Below are positions 38,487 through 49,161 of a stretch of DNA of 64,000 nt, in pieces. Positions within the stretch are counted from its first letter, which is position 1; each line of letters starts with the position of its first letter. The position numbers were made by a program, and so were the translations under genes. The stretch covers positions 1 through 64,000 of the forward strand of contig NZ_JAQGEI010000005.1 of NCBI RefSeq assembly GCF_029017505.1. Direction: 5' to 3'. Source of the stretch: Sedimenticola hydrogenitrophicus (GTDB taxonomy: Bacteria; Pseudomonadota; Gammaproteobacteria; Chromatiales; Chromatiaceae). The notes below the pieces were generated by a model, which was not told where the DNA came from, made no database searches, and saw only the letters and a program-made list of their open reading frames with translations.

Positions 38487-39749
38487 ATGTTGAACAAGAG
38501 TGACCAGATTGCGCAGTTCGACCAGGTGTTGTGGAACGCGATTCAGGGCGAGGCCCAGAGACAGGAGCGGCATATCGAACTGATCGCCTCGGAGAACTAT
38601 ACCAGCACCCGGGTGATGGAAGCGCAGGGGTCGTTGCTGACCAACAAGTACGCCGAGGGCTATCCGCAGAAACGCTACTATGGCGGCTGTGAGCATGTGG
38701 ATGTGGTGGAGCAGTTGGCCATTGATCGCGCCAAAGAGCTGTTCGGTGCCGATTACGCCAATGTACAGCCGCACTCCGGTTCGCAGGCCAACGCGGCGGT
38801 TTACATGGCGCTGCTGCAGCCGGGTGAAACGGTGCTGGGCATGAGTCTGGCGCACGGTGGACATCTGACGCACGGCGCCCATGTCAGCTTCTCCGGCAAG
38901 ATCTACAACGCCGTACAATATGGACTGGATCAGGAGAGCGGTGAGATCGATTATGCGCAGGTGCAGGCCCTGGCCGAAGAGCACCGTCCGAAGATGATTG
39001 TAGCCGGCTTCTCCGCCTACTCTCAGGTGGTGGATTGGGCGCGCTTCCGGGCGATCGCCGATCAGGTGGGGGCTTACCTGTTTGTGGATATGGCGCATGT
39101 GGCCGGTTTAGTGGCGGCCGGGCTCTATCCCAACCCGTTGCCGTATGCCGACGTGGTGACCACCACTACCCACAAGACCCTGCGCGGCCCTCGCGGCGGA
39201 CTGATTCTGGCCCGGACCAATCCGGAGTTGGAGAAGCGACTCAATGCCGCGGTGTTTCCCGGTGGCCAGGGCGGCCCCCTGATGCATGTGATTGCCGCCA
39301 AGGCGGTGGCCTTTAAAGAAGCGCTGGAGCCGGAGTTCAAGGCCTATCAGGTGCAGGTGCTAAAGAACGCCCAGGCCATGGCGGAGGTGTTGGTCGAGCG
39401 CGGTTACGAGGTGGTCTCCGGTGGCACCCGCAACCACCTGTTTCTGCTCAGTCTGATCAAGCAGGGGTTGACCGGGAAGGAGGCGGACGCCGCTTTGGGA
39501 CGGGCCTCGATCACCGTGAACAAGAACTCGGTGCCGAATGATCCCCAGTCGCCGTTTGTCACTTCCGGTCTGCGCATCGGTTCCCCGGTGGTGACCACCC
39601 GGGGCTTCGGCGAGGTGGAGTGCCGGGAGCTGAGCCACTGGATAGCGGACATCCTGGATACCCTGCAGCATGGTGATGCGGAGCCGGCCATCGCCCAGGT
39701 GAAGGAGAAGGTGGAGGCGCTCTGCGCCCGTTATCCGGTGTACCGTTGA
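38487..39749 (+). CDS. glyA: Serine hydroxymethyltransferase
   Basis: GlyA transfers a C1 unit from methylene-THF to glycine. The 420-residue protein contains [36 protein letters not shown] and the PLP lysine in [17 protein letters not shown] 38487 follows GGAGGATGG. It is the first gene of a run of sdaA and sarcosine oxidase genes with short gaps, so this copy probably serves glycine disposal during betaine growth rather than biosynthesis. A second, biosynthetic copy may exist elsewhere. Confidence 0.97.
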   Translation: MLNKSDQIAQFDQVLWNAIQGEAQRQERHIELIASENYTSTRVMEAQGSLLTNKYAEGYPQKRYYGGCEHVDVVEQLAIDRAKELFGADYANVQPHSGSQANAAVYMALLQPGETVLGMSLAHGGHLTHGAHVSFSGKIYNAVQYGLDQESGEIDYAQVQALAEEHRPKMIVAGFSAYSQVVDWARFRAIADQVGAYLFVDMAHVAGLVAAGLYPNPLPYADVVTTTTHKTLRGPRGGLILARTNPELEKRLNAAVFPGGQGGPLMHVIAAKAVAFKEALEPEFKAYQVQVLKNAQAMAEVLVERGYEVVSGGTRNHLFLLSLIKQGLTGKEADAALGRASITVNKNSVPNDPQSPFVTSGLRIGSPVVTTRGFGEVECRELSHWIADILDTLQHGDAEPAIAQVKEKVEALCARYPVYR

Positions 39750-39764
39750 GCGAGGATTGCGCTG

Positions 39765-41147
39765 ATGGCGATCAGTCTGTTCGATATGTTGAAGGTCGGA
39801 ATCGGTCCTTCCAGTTCCCATACCGTGGGGCCGATGAAAGCGGCGCAGCGCTTTGCCGCTTCCCTGCAAAGTGACGGTCTGTTGCCGCAGGTGGCACGGG
39901 TGCAGTGCCAGCTTTACGGCTCCCTGGGTGCCACCGGCCGCGGTCACGGTTCCGGGCCGGCGGTGTTGCTCGGCCTGGAGGGGTATCAGCCCGAAGTGGT
40001 GGATCCGGCAAGGGTGCCGCTGAGGGCGCAGGCGATCTGTGAGCAGTCCAGGCTGTGGTTACTGGAGCGCCAGGAGATCGAGTTCGACGAGTCGCGGGAT
40101 ATCTGTTTTCTGGGGCACGAGCTTTTGCCTTACCACGCCAACGGGCTGTGTTTCAGCGCCTGGGACCCGAGCGGCGAGTTGGTGAGTCAGCGAACCTACT
40201 ATTCGGTGGGAGGTGGCTTTGTGGTGGATGAGGCGGCCGCCGGGGCCGATCGGATCGTTGAGGACGACACCCCGTTGCCGTACCCCTTCCACACCGCGCG
40301 TGAGCTGTTGAATATTTGTGAAGAGAGGGACCTCTCCATCGCCCAGGTGATGATGGCCAACGAGCAGGTCTGGCGCAGTGAGGCGGAGGTGCGTGCCGGC
40401 ATTCTGGATATCTGGCAGGTAATGCAGGAGTGCGTCCAGAACGGCATCCGCAACGAAGGCATACTGCCGGGTGGCCTGAACGTAAAGCGGCGTGCCCCGA
40501 CCCTGTACCATGATCTGAAAAACCGCAATCGCATGGACATGATCACGCCGTCGATGGGGGCCCTGGACTGGGTCAATCTGTACGCCCTGGCGGTGAATGA
40601 GGAGAATGCGGCCGGCGGGCGCATGGTGACCGCACCCACCAACGGTGCCGCCGGCATCATACCCGCGGTGTTGCATTACTATGTCAACTTTTGCCCCAAT
40701 TCCGATCAGGAGGGGGTGATCAACTTCCTGCTTACCGCCTCGGCGATAGGCATCCTGTTCAAGGAGAATGCCTCCATCTCCGGTGCCGAGGTCGGCTGCC
40801 AGGGCGAGGTGGGCTCGGCTTGCGCCATGGCGGCGGCGGGATTGGCGGAGGCCGCCGGCGGCACGCCGCGGCAGGTGGAGAATGCGGCCGAGATCGGCAT
40901 GGAGCATAACCTGGGGCTGACCTGTGATCCGGTGGGCGGACTGGTGCAGGTGCCCTGCATCGAACGCAACGCCATGGCGTCGCTGAAGGCAATCAATGCT
41001 GCTACCCTGGCGGTGCGCGGAAATGGAGAGCACTTCGTGTCGCTGGATCGGGTGATCGCCACCATGAATGTGACCGGCAGGGACATGCTGGACAAATATA
41101 AAGAGACCTCCCGGGGCGGACTGGCTGTCAATGTCATCGAGTGTTGA
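39765..41147 (+). CDS. sdaA: L-serine ammonia-lyase (iron-sulfur type)
   Basis: SdaA deaminates serine to pyruvate. The 460-residue single-chain enzyme has the N-terminal [18 protein letters not shown] and a C-terminal catalytic domain with [32 protein letters not shown] and [19 protein letters not shown], whose cysteines hold the [4Fe-4S] cluster. It follows glyA by 15 nt. Placed here it converts betaine-derived glycine, via serine, to pyruvate. Confidence 0.96.
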   Translation: MAISLFDMLKVGIGPSSSHTVGPMKAAQRFAASLQSDGLLPQVARVQCQLYGSLGATGRGHGSGPAVLLGLEGYQPEVVDPARVPLRAQAICEQSRLWLLERQEIEFDESRDICFLGHELLPYHANGLCFSAWDPSGELVSQRTYYSVGGGFVVDEAAAGADRIVEDDTPLPYPFHTARELLNICEERDLSIAQVMMANEQVWRSEAEVRAGILDIWQVMQECVQNGIRNEGILPGGLNVKRRAPTLYHDLKNRNRMDMITPSMGALDWVNLYALAVNEENAAGGRMVTAPTNGAAGIIPAVLHYYVNFCPNSDQEGVINFLLTASAIGILFKENASISGAEVGCQGEVGSACAMAAAGLAEAAGGTPRQVENAAEIGMEHNLGLTCDPVGGLVQVPCIERNAMASLKAINAATLAVRGNGEHFVSLDRVIATMNVTGRDMLDKYKETSRGGLAVNVIEC

Positions 41148-41190
41148 TGACTGCGGCGGTCACTGACCGGGTGAGACTGAGGACGAGACT

Positions 41191-42444
41191 ATGCAGAAAT
41201 ATTCCGGTTTCGGGCTGCTGAAACATGCGCTCAGCCATCACGAAAACTGGCAGCGGGTGTGGCGCAACCCCACGCCCAGGACCCATTACGACGTGATTAT
41301 CATCGGTGGTGGCGGGCATGGCCTGGCCACCGCCTACTACCTGGCCAAGGAGCACGGCATCACCAATGTGGCGGTGATCGAGAAGGGCTACCTGGGCGGC
41401 GGAAACACGGCACGCAACACCACTATCGTGCGCTCCAACTACCTGTGGGACGAGGCGGCCCATCTGTATGAGCATGCGCTGAAGTTGTGGGAGGGGTTGT
41501 CACAGGACCTGAACTACAACGTCATGTTCTCCCAGCGCGGGGTGCTCAACCTGGGCCACACGCTACAAGACATGCGAGATATCCAGCGGCGGGTCAATGC
41601 CAACCGGCTGAACGGTATCGACGGCGAGGTGCTGGATGCCAAACAGGTGCAGGAGATCGTGCCGATCATGGACTGCTCGGCCAATCGACGCTACCCGGTG
41701 ATGGGCGCCTCCTGGCAGCCGCGCGGCGGTGTGGCGCGCCACGATGCGGTGGCCTGGGGCTTTGCCCGGGCCGCCGACCGGCTCGGTGTGGATCTGATTC
41801 AACAGTGTGAAGTGGTGGATATCCAGGTCGAGGACGGGGCCGCCACGGCGGTGGTCACCAAACAGCACGGCACCATCAAGGCGGGCCGAATCGGTTGTGT
41901 GGTCGCCGGCAACTCCAGTGTGCTGGCGCAGATGGCCGGCTTTCGGTTGCCGCTGGAGTCCCATCCGCTGCAGGCCCTGGTCTCGGAGCCGATCAAGCCG
42001 GTGCTGGATACGGTGGTGATGTCCAATCATGTTCACGGCTACATCTCCCAGGCCGACAAGGGCGATCTGGTGATCGGTGCCGGTATCGACGGTTATAACG
42101 GCTACGGCCAGCGCGGCTCCTACCCGACCATCGAGCACACCGTGCAGGCGATCGTGGAGCTGTTCCCGATCTTCAGCCGGGTGCGTATGAATCGCCAGTG
42201 GGGCGGCATTGTGGATACCTGTCCGGATGCCTGTCCCATTATCTCCGATACGCCGGTAGAGAACCTGTTCTTCAACTGCGGTTGGGGTACCGGTGGCTTC
42301 AAGGCGACACCGGGCTCGGGGCATGTGTTTGCGGCCACCCTGGCCAAGGGTGAGGCCCATGAACTGGCCAAACCCTTCTCCATGTACCGCTTCTACGACG
42401 GTGCGTTGATTGACGAGCACGGCGCCGCCGGCGTGGCCCACTGA
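41191..42444 (+). CDS. soxB: Sarcosine oxidase beta subunit
   Basis: The 417-residue subunit of the heterotetrameric enzyme oxidises sarcosine to glycine and methylene-THF. The N-terminal FAD motif [21 protein letters not shown] and a [18 protein letters not shown] segment, which likely contains the His that binds FMN covalently, are present; [18 protein letters not shown] closes the flavin fold. Not related to the thiosulfate Sox system. It begins soxBDAG 44 nt after sdaA. Confidence 0.96.
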   Translation: MQKYSGFGLLKHALSHHENWQRVWRNPTPRTHYDVIIIGGGGHGLATAYYLAKEHGITNVAVIEKGYLGGGNTARNTTIVRSNYLWDEAAHLYEHALKLWEGLSQDLNYNVMFSQRGVLNLGHTLQDMRDIQRRVNANRLNGIDGEVLDAKQVQEIVPIMDCSANRRYPVMGASWQPRGGVARHDAVAWGFARAADRLGVDLIQQCEVVDIQVEDGAATAVVTKQHGTIKAGRIGCVVAGNSSVLAQMAGFRLPLESHPLQALVSEPIKPVLDTVVMSNHVHGYISQADKGDLVIGAGIDGYNGYGQRGSYPTIEHTVQAIVELFPIFSRVRMNRQWGGIVDTCPDACPIISDTPVENLFFNCGWGTGGFKATPGSGHVFAATLAKGEAHELAKPFSMYRFYDGALIDEHGAAGVAH

Positions 42445-42460
42445 GCGAAGGAGTACCGAC

Positions 42461-42754
42461 ATGTTCCATATCTACTGCCCCTATTGCGAAGAGCATCGCG
42501 AGGAGGAGGAGTTCCACGCCAAGGGCCAGGCGCACATCGCCCGCCCGCCGGCCCCGGACGACTGCAGCGACCGGGAGTGGGGTGAGTTCCTCTACTTCCG
42601 TGACAACCCGCGTGGTCTTCACCATGAGCTGTGGGTACACGCCGCCGGCTGTCGCAAGTTTTTCAACATCACCCGCGACACCCAGACCTACGAAATCAGG
42701 GAGACCTACAAGATCGGGGATCAGCCCGCAGTCTCCACCAACCCGGATCAGTGA
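42461..42754 (+). CDS. soxD: Sarcosine oxidase delta subunit
   Basis: The 97-residue zinc subunit is short, with CPYCEEHREEEEF and HAAGCRKFFNITRDT giving the Cys/His ligands. It follows soxB by 16 nt with AAGGAG before the start. Confidence 0.96.
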   Translation: MFHIYCPYCEEHREEEEFHAKGQAHIARPPAPDDCSDREWGEFLYFRDNPRGLHHELWVHAAGCRKFFNITRDTQTYEIRETYKIGDQPAVSTNPDQ

Positions 42755-42764
42755 GGCGCTGACT

Positions 42765-45700
42765 ATGACACAAAAGAACCGTCTCCAGTCTGGCGGCCGC
42801 ATCGATCGCACCCGCCCCCTGCCGTTTGAGTACAACGGCAAACGTTACACCGGGTTTGCCGGGGACACCCTGGCCTCGGCCCTGCTTGCCAATGGCGTCG
42901 ACCTGGTGGGGCGCAGTTTCAAGTACAGTCGTCCGCGTGGCATCGTAGCCGCCGGTGCCGATGAGCCGAACGCCATCATGCAGCTGGGTGCCAGTGAGGC
43001 GACCCAGGTACCCAACGTACGGGCCACCCAGCAAGAGCTGTACGAGGGGCTGGTGGCCCACTCCACCAATGGCTGGCCGAGCACCGAATTCGACCTGATG
43101 GGCTACCTCGGCAAGGTCGGTGGGCGCATGATGCCGCCCGGGTTTTACTACAAGACCTTTATGTACCCGCAAGCGATGTGGGATACCTACGAGAAGTACA
43201 TCCGCAAGGCGGCCGGGCTTGGACGTTCACCCCTGGAGAATGATCCGGACCGTTACGATCACGTCAACCAGCATGCGGATGTGATGGTGGTGGGTGGCGG
43301 ACCCAGCGGCCTCAGCGCGGCGCTGGTCGCCGCACGCAGTGGGGCACGGGTGATCCTGGCCGATGAACAGGCCGAGTTCGGCGGCATGCTGCTGCACAGC
43401 GACGAACAGATCGACGGTGTGGCGGCCGTTGAGTGGGTGGCCGACAGGGTGCGGGCGCTAGGGGAAATGGACAACGTGTTGCTGCTGCCCCGCTCCACGG
43501 TCAACGGTTACCATGATCACAACTTCCTTACCATTCACCAACGGCTCAGCGATCATCTGTCGGACCGCGCCCCCCAGGGGCAGGTTCGTCAACGCATACA
43601 CCGGGTACGCGCCCGCTGGGTGGTACTCGCCAGCGGTGCCATCGAGCGACCGCTGGTGTACGGCAACAATGACCTGCCGGGCTGTATGCTGGCCTCCGCG
43701 GTGTCCACCTATATCAAGCGCTATGCCGTGGTGCCGGGTCAGCGATTGGTGCTGATGACCACCAATGACTACGGCTACCGTGCGGCGTTTGATTGGCAGG
43801 ATGCGGGACACGCGATTGCGGCGATTGTGGACACCCGCACCAATCCGGACGGCGAGGCCGTGAGCATGGTCCGGGATCGGGGCTTGAACCTGATCACCGG
43901 TGCCGCGGTGATCGAGGTGACGGGCGGTAACCGGGTATCGGGCGTGGTGATCGCGGATATTGATGAGGGCGGTGGGCGGGTGACCGGCAAACCGTACAGC
44001 CTGGCGTGCGACACCGTGGCCAGCGCGGGCGGCTGGAGCCCGACGGTGCACCTCTCCTGCCATACCGGCAGCCGTCCCGAGTGGCGCGACGATATTGCCG
44101 CCTTTGTCCCGGGAAAGGGTGTTCAGCAACAGCTGGTGGCCGGTGCGGTAAACGGCAGCTATGCGCTGGCGGCCTGTCTTGAAGAGGGCGCGCGCCAGGG
44201 GGCGCAGGCGGCGATCAATGCGGGCTTCGAGGTGGACCTGGAACAACTGCCCATACCCTCGGCGAGGAACGTGGAGGAGTGGCCGGCGATGCCCCTGTTT
44301 CATGTGCCGCACACCAAACCGACCAGTCGCGCCCCGAAGCAGTTCGTCGACTATCAGACCGATGTCACCGCGGCGGCGGTGGAACTGGCGACGCGGGAGG
44401 GCTTCGAGTCGATTGAGCACGTGAAGCGCTACACCGCGATGGGGTTTGGCACCGATCAGGGCAAACTGGGCAATATCAACGGCATGGCGATCGCCGCCAA
44501 GTCGATGAACAAGAGCATCCCGGAGACCGGTACCACCATCTTTCGGCCCAACTACACCCCGGTCACGTTCGGCGCCATCGCCGGACGCCACTGTAATGAG
44601 CTGTTTGATCCAAAACGCTTGACCGCCATGCACGGCTGGCACCAACAGCACGGCGCCAAATTCGAGGATGTGGGGCAGTGGAAGCGCGCCTGGTATTTCC
44701 CCCAACCCGGCGAGAGCATGCGCCAGGCGTTGGATCGGGAGTGCCGGGCCACCCGTGAGAGTGTGGGCATCATGGATGCCTCAACCCTGGGCAAGATCGA
44801 TATCCAGGGCAGGGATGCGCGCGAGTTCCTGGGCCGGGTATACAGCAACGCCTGGGCCAAGTTGGGGGTCGGCAAGTGTCGCTACGGCCTGATGTGCGGT
44901 GAAGACGGCATGGTGTTTGATGACGGCGTCACCTCCTGCCTGGCGGAGGATCACTTCCTGATGACCACCACCACCGGCGGTGCCGCCCATGTGCTGGAGT
45001 GGCTGGAGCTGTATCACCAGACCGAGTGGCCGGAGCTGGAGGTCTATTTCAACACCGTGACCGACCACTGGGCCACCATGTCGATTGCCGGCCCGCGCAG
45101 TCGCGAACTGCTGGCCGAGCTGACCGACGATATCGATCTGGGGCGCGACGCGTTTAATTTCATGGAGTGGCGTAGCGGTACAGTGGCCGGGGTTCCGGCA
45201 CGGATATTCCGTATCTCCTTCACCGGTGAACTCTCCTTCGAGATCAATGTGCAGGCGAACTACGGCTTGTATGTGTGGGAGAAGCTGTTTGAGCATGGAA
45301 AAAAATACAACCTGACACCTTATGGCACGGAGACGATGCATATCCTGCGTGCAGAGAAGGGGTTCATCATCGCCGGTCAGGACACAGACGGCTCGGTAAC
45401 TCCACTCGATCTCGGGATGGGCTGGTGTGTGGCCAATCAGAAACCGTTCAGTTATATCGGCAAGCGCGGCATGGCGCGCGAAGATTGTGTGAAACCGCAG
45501 CGCAAGCAGCTGGTCGGTCTGAAGAGTCGGGATCCCCAGGTGGTGATACCCGAGGGTTCGCAGGCGGTGGACGATCCCAATCAGCCGTTGCCCATGCGCA
45601 TGCTGGGGCACGTCACCTCCAGCTACTACAGCGCCAACCTGGAGCGCAGTATCGCGATGGGTTTTGTCCGTGGGGGGCATGATCGGATGGGCGATACGGT

Positions 45701-45791
45701 CTACTATCCACAGGCCGACGGTACGGTTATCGAAGCCGAGATCTGCAGCCCGATCTTCCTGGATCCGAAAGGGGAGCGCCAGAATGTCTGA
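42765..45791 (+). CDS. soxA: Sarcosine oxidase alpha subunit
   Basis: The 1008-residue subunit has an N-terminal 2Fe-2S-like domain (SFKYSRPRGIVAAGADEPN), an NAD-binding domain with VVGGGPSGLSAALVAARSG, and a C-terminal GcvT-like folate domain from about 600 onward that captures the methyl carbon as methylene-THF. ATG 42765 is used; the longer frame overlaps soxD. Complete and of standard length. Confidence 0.96.
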   Translation: MTQKNRLQSGGRIDRTRPLPFEYNGKRYTGFAGDTLASALLANGVDLVGRSFKYSRPRGIVAAGADEPNAIMQLGASEATQVPNVRATQQELYEGLVAHSTNGWPSTEFDLMGYLGKVGGRMMPPGFYYKTFMYPQAMWDTYEKYIRKAAGLGRSPLENDPDRYDHVNQHADVMVVGGGPSGLSAALVAARSGARVILADEQAEFGGMLLHSDEQIDGVAAVEWVADRVRALGEMDNVLLLPRSTVNGYHDHNFLTIHQRLSDHLSDRAPQGQVRQRIHRVRARWVVLASGAIERPLVYGNNDLPGCMLASAVSTYIKRYAVVPGQRLVLMTTNDYGYRAAFDWQDAGHAIAAIVDTRTNPDGEAVSMVRDRGLNLITGAAVIEVTGGNRVSGVVIADIDEGGGRVTGKPYSLACDTVASAGGWSPTVHLSCHTGSRPEWRDDIAAFVPGKGVQQQLVAGAVNGSYALAACLEEGARQGAQAAINAGFEVDLEQLPIPSARNVEEWPAMPLFHVPHTKPTSRAPKQFVDYQTDVTAAAVELATREGFESIEHVKRYTAMGFGTDQGKLGNINGMAIAAKSMNKSIPETGTTIFRPNYTPVTFGAIAGRHCNELFDPKRLTAMHGWHQQHGAKFEDVGQWKRAWYFPQPGESMRQALDRECRATRESVGIMDASTLGKIDIQGRDAREFLGRVYSNAWAKLGVGKCRYGLMCGEDGMVFDDGVTSCLAEDHFLMTTTTGGAAHVLEWLELYHQTEWPELEVYFNTVTDHWATMSIAGPRSRELLAELTDDIDLGRDAFNFMEWRSGTVAGVPARIFRISFTGELSFEINVQANYGLYVWEKLFEHGKKYNLTPYGTETMHILRAEKGFIIAGQDTDGSVTPLDLGMGWCVANQKPFSYIGKRGMAREDCVKPQRKQLVGLKSRDPQVVIPEGSQAVDDPNQPLPMRMLGHVTSSYYSANLERSIAMGFVRGGHDRMGDTVYYPQADGTVIEAEICSPIFLDPKGERQNV

Positions 45792-46452
45792 TGTAAAAAC
45801 ACCGCAAGCGGAAGTCAAGAAAAAACTGGACGTGGTCATGATGGACCAGCTGCCCGGGGCGGGCCCGCGGGCGGAGAGCCCACTGCACCATGTCGGTCTG
45901 GACAGCCTGACAGATTCCGAAGCGCAGTCCGCTGGGGTGCAATTGAGGGAGCACAAACTGCTGGGGCACCTGGTGCTGCGCGGCTCCAGGGAGAATGCCT
46001 CATTTCTGAATGGCGTCGAACGGGTGGTGGGCATGGCGCTGCCGGAGACGCTGCAGAGTGTGGCCTCGGAGAACCGGTCGCTGCGTTGGATCTCGCCCGA
46101 TGAGTGGCTGTTGATCCTGCCGGGGAACGAGGCGTTCGAGATGGAACAACAGTTGCGCGAGGCGATCGAGGGGCACTATGCGGTGGTCAATGTCTCCGGC
46201 GGTCAGACCCTGATCGAACTGTCCGGCGAACAGGCCGTGAATGTGCTGAAAAAGAGCACCGGTTACGACCTGCATGCGGGCACCTTCCCACCGGGCAAGG
46301 TGGTCACCACCACCTTTGCCAAGACCCAGGCGGTCATCCGGCGCATCGATGACACCCGCTGGGAATTGATCGTGCGGCGCAGTTTTGCCGACTACGTCTG
46401 GCTATGGCTACAGGATGCCGCTGCGGAGTACGGGCTGAGCGTACAGCGCTGA
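45784..46452 (+). CDS. soxG: Sarcosine oxidase gamma subunit
   Basis: The 222-residue subunit overlaps the end of soxA by 8 nt. It resembles a degenerate GcvT-like module (SEQ: LIELSGEQAVNVLKKSTGYD) and completes the heterotetramer. Confidence 0.94.
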   Translation: MSDVKTPQAEVKKKLDVVMMDQLPGAGPRAESPLHHVGLDSLTDSEAQSAGVQLREHKLLGHLVLRGSRENASFLNGVERVVGMALPETLQSVASENRSLRWISPDEWLLILPGNEAFEMEQQLREAIEGHYAVVNVSGGQTLIELSGEQAVNVLKKSTGYDLHAGTFPPGKVVTTTFAKTQAVIRRIDDTRWELIVRRSFADYVWLWLQDAAAEYGLSVQR

Positions 46453-46501
46453 GTTTGACTCGGAATCGGCCGCGCCTGCCCCGGCAGGCGCGGGTTGGTG
46501 A

Positions 46502-47395
46502 TTAGCTCTGTTGAGGTGCCCATTCGGGGATCGGTAGCTGGTGCTGCCGCAGCGCGGCGAGCAGGGTATTGAGCAGCAGGCAGGCGATCGTCATCGGTCC
46601 CACACCACCGGGCACCGGGGTGATGGCGCCCGCTACTTCCTGCGCCTCGCGAAAGGCCACATCTCCCACCAGTCGCGGTTTGCCATTTTCTCCGGGCAGC
46701 CGGTTGATACCCACGTCGATCACCGTCGCGCCGGGTTTGATCCAGCTACCCCGAACCAGCTCCGGCTGTCCGGCGGCCACTACCAGGATATCGGCCTGTC
46801 GGCACAAGCCGGCCAGATCCCGGCTGCGGGAGTGAGCGGTGGTGACGGTGCAGTTTTCGCTCAATAACAGATGACTCATGGGGCGACCGACCAGTTGTGA
46901 GCGCCCGATCACCAGGGCCTGCTTGCCGGTCAGGTCGCCAAGTACGCCTCGCAGTAACATCAGACAGCCGAGGGGCGTGCAGGGGACGATGCCGGGGGTG
47001 CCGCCGGCCAGTCGCGCTACGTTGACCGGGTGGAAGCCATCCACGTCCTTGTCCGGGTGGATACTGTCGAGTATTGCATCCGCGTCTATGTGGGAGGGCA
47101 GCGGCAGCTGGACCAGGATGCCGTGCACCCGCGCATCGTCGTTCAATCGTTCGATCAGCTGTAGCAATTGCTGCTGGGTGGTCGACTGCGGCAGCCCGTG
47201 CTCGAACGCCCGCATGCCGCACTCTCCGGTCTGTCGCGTCTTGCTGCGCACGTAGCTCGCGCTGGCCGGGTCCTCTCCCACCAGCACCATCGCAAGCCCC
47301 GGGGTGATGCCCTGCGAGTGCAGTGCGGCGACCTGTTGGGTGATCTGCGTTCGTAGTGTCCGAGCCGCTGTTTTTCCGTCAATGATATGTGCCAT
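46502..47395 (-). CDS. folD: FolD, methylene-THF dehydrogenase/cyclohydrolase (canonical copy)
   Basis: FolD interconverts methylene-, methenyl- and formyl-THF with NADP or NAD. The 297-residue protein has all expected residues: YVRSK with the catalytic Lys, VQLPLP with Gln, [14 protein letters not shown] and [12 protein letters not shown] 47395 follows GAGG; the ATG at 47407 is also possible. It runs divergently from the corrinoid protein gene and faces soxG. This copy should be bifunctional, unlike the paralogue at 56872-57789. Confidence 0.95.
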   Translation of the reverse strand: MAHIIDGKTAARTLRTQITQQVAALHSQGITPGLAMVLVGEDPASASYVRSKTRQTGECGMRAFEHGLPQSTTQQQLLQLIERLNDDARVHGILVQLPLPSHIDADAILDSIHPDKDVDGFHPVNVARLAGGTPGIVPCTPLGCLMLLRGVLGDLTGKQALVIGRSQLVGRPMSHLLLSENCTVTTAHSRSRDLAGLCRQADILVVAAGQPELVRGSWIKPGATVIDVGINRLPGENGKPRLVGDVAFREAQEVAGAITPVPGGVGPMTIACLLLNTLLAALRQHQLPIPEWAPQQS

Positions 47396-47674
47396 CTGTT
47401 GCCTCATTTGGGTATGCTGCCGCCGGTTTGGGATGCCTGTCCTAAGTGCCGGCGAAGTGCCGTTCTGAGGCCCTAGATTAGGGCTACCGGGCGCCCCTTT
47501 TTGTCCCCCCGGCGACGGACTTTTTACCCATCGCGACGGCGGCTTTTTTTTGTGTCGCTTTTCGGTAATCACGTGTCGCAACCGGTGGCTGCAGGGGGGG
47601 CGGCCTGCCAATAATCTTGGACCCGTAAGCCGTGGCAGTTTGCGGCGGGTTCTATTAATGACGGAGATCTGCAC
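47396..47674. promoter_or_regulatory. Divergent control region between folD and the corrinoid operon
   Basis: A 279-nt gap separates the divergent starts. It is G/C-rich with T-runs (five to nine T) at 47500-47551. Promoters for both must lie here. A GbdR operator is plausible, but I cannot identify one with confidence. Confidence 0.4.
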
Positions 47675-48406
47675 ATGTCCAATAACGAAGAGCTGTACGA
47701 CGAGGAAGAACTGGACCTCTCAACGCTGCCCGACGATGAACTTGTGGAGCAGATGTATGACGATCTGTACAACGGTATGCACGCGGAGATCGGCGAAGGG
47801 ACCCAGATCCTTCTGGATCGCGGCTGGTCCGCGGAGAAGGTGCTGTCTGATGCACTGGTGGCCGGGATGGGCATCGTGGGCGTAGATTTCCGTGACGGTA
47901 TCCTGTTTGTTCCCGAGGTACTCTCCGCCGCCAATGCGATGAAGAGCGGTATGGAGATCCTGCGTCCGATCCTGGCAGACACCGGCGCTGAGTCGGTAGG
48001 CAAGATGGTGATCGGCACCGTAAAGGGCGACATCCACGATATCGGCAAGAACCTGGTGGCGATGATGATGGAAGGCGCCGGATTCGAGGTGATCGATCTC
48101 GGTATCAATATCCCGGTTGAGACGTACCTGGAGGCCCTGGAGACCCACAAGCCGGACATCCTCGGCATGTCGGCGCTGCTCACCACCACCATGCCCTACA
48201 TGAAGGTGGTGATCGATACCATGAAGGAGAAGGGTATCCGCGACGACTACATCGTGCTGGTCGGTGGCGCGCCCCTGAACGAGGAGTTTGGCGAGGCGGT
48301 CGGTGCCGACGGTTACTGTCGCGACGCGGCGGTTGCCGTGGATATGGCCAAGGAGTTGGTGGCCCAGCGTCGGGGTGGGGCCATCGCCCAAGTGGCGGTT
48401 GCCTGA
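47675..48406 (+). CDS. Corrinoid (B12-binding) methyl carrier protein of MttC/MtgC type
   Basis: The 243-residue protein carries the methyl group on cobalt between the betaine methyltransferase and the THF methyltransferase. It has a helical cap (from about 20) and the cobalamin-binding His in [19 protein letters not shown], followed by [14 protein letters not shown] and [21 protein letters not shown]. An acidic N-terminal extension ([12 protein letters not shown]) precedes the cap. It starts a plus-strand operon: corrinoid protein, DUF1638 protein, metV, metF, methyltransferase and reactivase. Substrate identity is inferred from context. Confidence 0.93.
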   Translation: MSNNEELYDEEELDLSTLPDDELVEQMYDDLYNGMHAEIGEGTQILLDRGWSAEKVLSDALVAGMGIVGVDFRDGILFVPEVLSAANAMKSGMEILRPILADTGAESVGKMVIGTVKGDIHDIGKNLVAMMMEGAGFEVIDLGINIPVETYLEALETHKPDILGMSALLTTTMPYMKVVIDTMKEKGIRDDYIVLVGGAPLNEEFGEAVGADGYCRDAAVAVDMAKELVAQRRGGAIAQVAVA

Positions 48407-48425
48407 CTGCGCCGGGTCAGATGCC

Positions 48426-49103
48426 ATGCCGCCAAGCGTCCTATCATCCAGGCATAGCGTTACCGATCACCTGGAGCGGCAGGCGACGGATGCTGCCCCG
48501 GGTGCGGTGATCATCACCTGCTCGGCGCTGCTGCGGGAGATCCAGGCCCTGATCAAGGCCAACGGCTGGACCCATCTGGAGGTGGTCACGATCAGTGCCG
48601 AACTGCACAATCGCCCGGAACGGATCCCGGATGCGGTGCAGGTGTTGATAACTGCCGCCAGGCGCAAGGGACAGCTGGTGTTTGTGGCCTACGGTGATTG
48701 CGGTACCGGCGGCAGACTGGACGCCCTGCTCGAGCGGGAGGGCGTGGAGCGTATCCCCGGTGCCCACTGCTACCAGTTCTATAGCGGCAGTGAGCAGTTC
48801 AAGCAGTTTGAAGAGGCGGAACTCGGCACCTTCTACCTGACCGATTTCCTGGTGCGGCACTTCGATCGGCTGGTGATACGCGGTCTGGGGCTGGATCGGA
48901 AACCGGAATTAGAGCCGTTGGTGTTCGGGCACTACCGGAAGTTGCTGTATCTGGCACAGAGTGAGGATCAGGAGCTGCAACAGCGGGCACAGGCTGCCGC
49001 ACAACGACTCGGATTGAGCTATGCGTATCACTATACGGGCAGCGGTGAACTGGGTCGTTCGTTACAACGATTTAACCGGCAGCTGAGAGTCGGGTCGAGC
49101 TGA
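48426..49103 (+). CDS. DUF1638 family protein of the corrinoid operon
   Basis: This 225-residue cytoplasmic protein belongs to a family with no settled function that recurs beside MttB-superfamily and corrinoid methyltransferase genes. Visible features are GAVIITCSALLREIQALI, LVFVAYGDCGTGGRLD and EIGTFYLTDFLVRHF-like segments with an acidic C-terminus of low complexity (QELQQRAQAAAQR). Its Cys and Asp near GDCGTGG are candidate ligand positions. The gene starts 20 nt after the corrinoid protein gene. A role in corrinoid handling or insertion is a guess. Confidence 0.85.
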   Translation: MPPSVLSSRHSVTDHLERQATDAAPGAVIITCSALLREIQALIKANGWTHLEVVTISAELHNRPERIPDAVQVLITAARRKGQLVFVAYGDCGTGGRLDALLEREGVERIPGAHCYQFYSGSEQFKQFEEAELGTFYLTDFLVRHFDRLVIRGLGLDRKPELEPLVFGHYRKLLYLAQSEDQELQQRAQAAAQRLGLSYAYHYTGSGELGRSLQRFNRQLRVGSS

Positions 49104-49161
49104 TCACCCCGCCTCGGCACGAATATCCACTGGGCATACCCAACACAGGCTGGAGGTATCC

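Noticed and set aside
43458-44705. 415-codon open frame antisense to soxA
   Set aside because: Shadow of soxA with biased composition and no recognisable domain.
41191-46452. Thiosulfate-oxidising Sox system
   Set aside because: The soxBDAG here are sarcosine oxidase subunits by motif; no SoxXYZ or sulfur-oxidising SoxA/SoxB is present.
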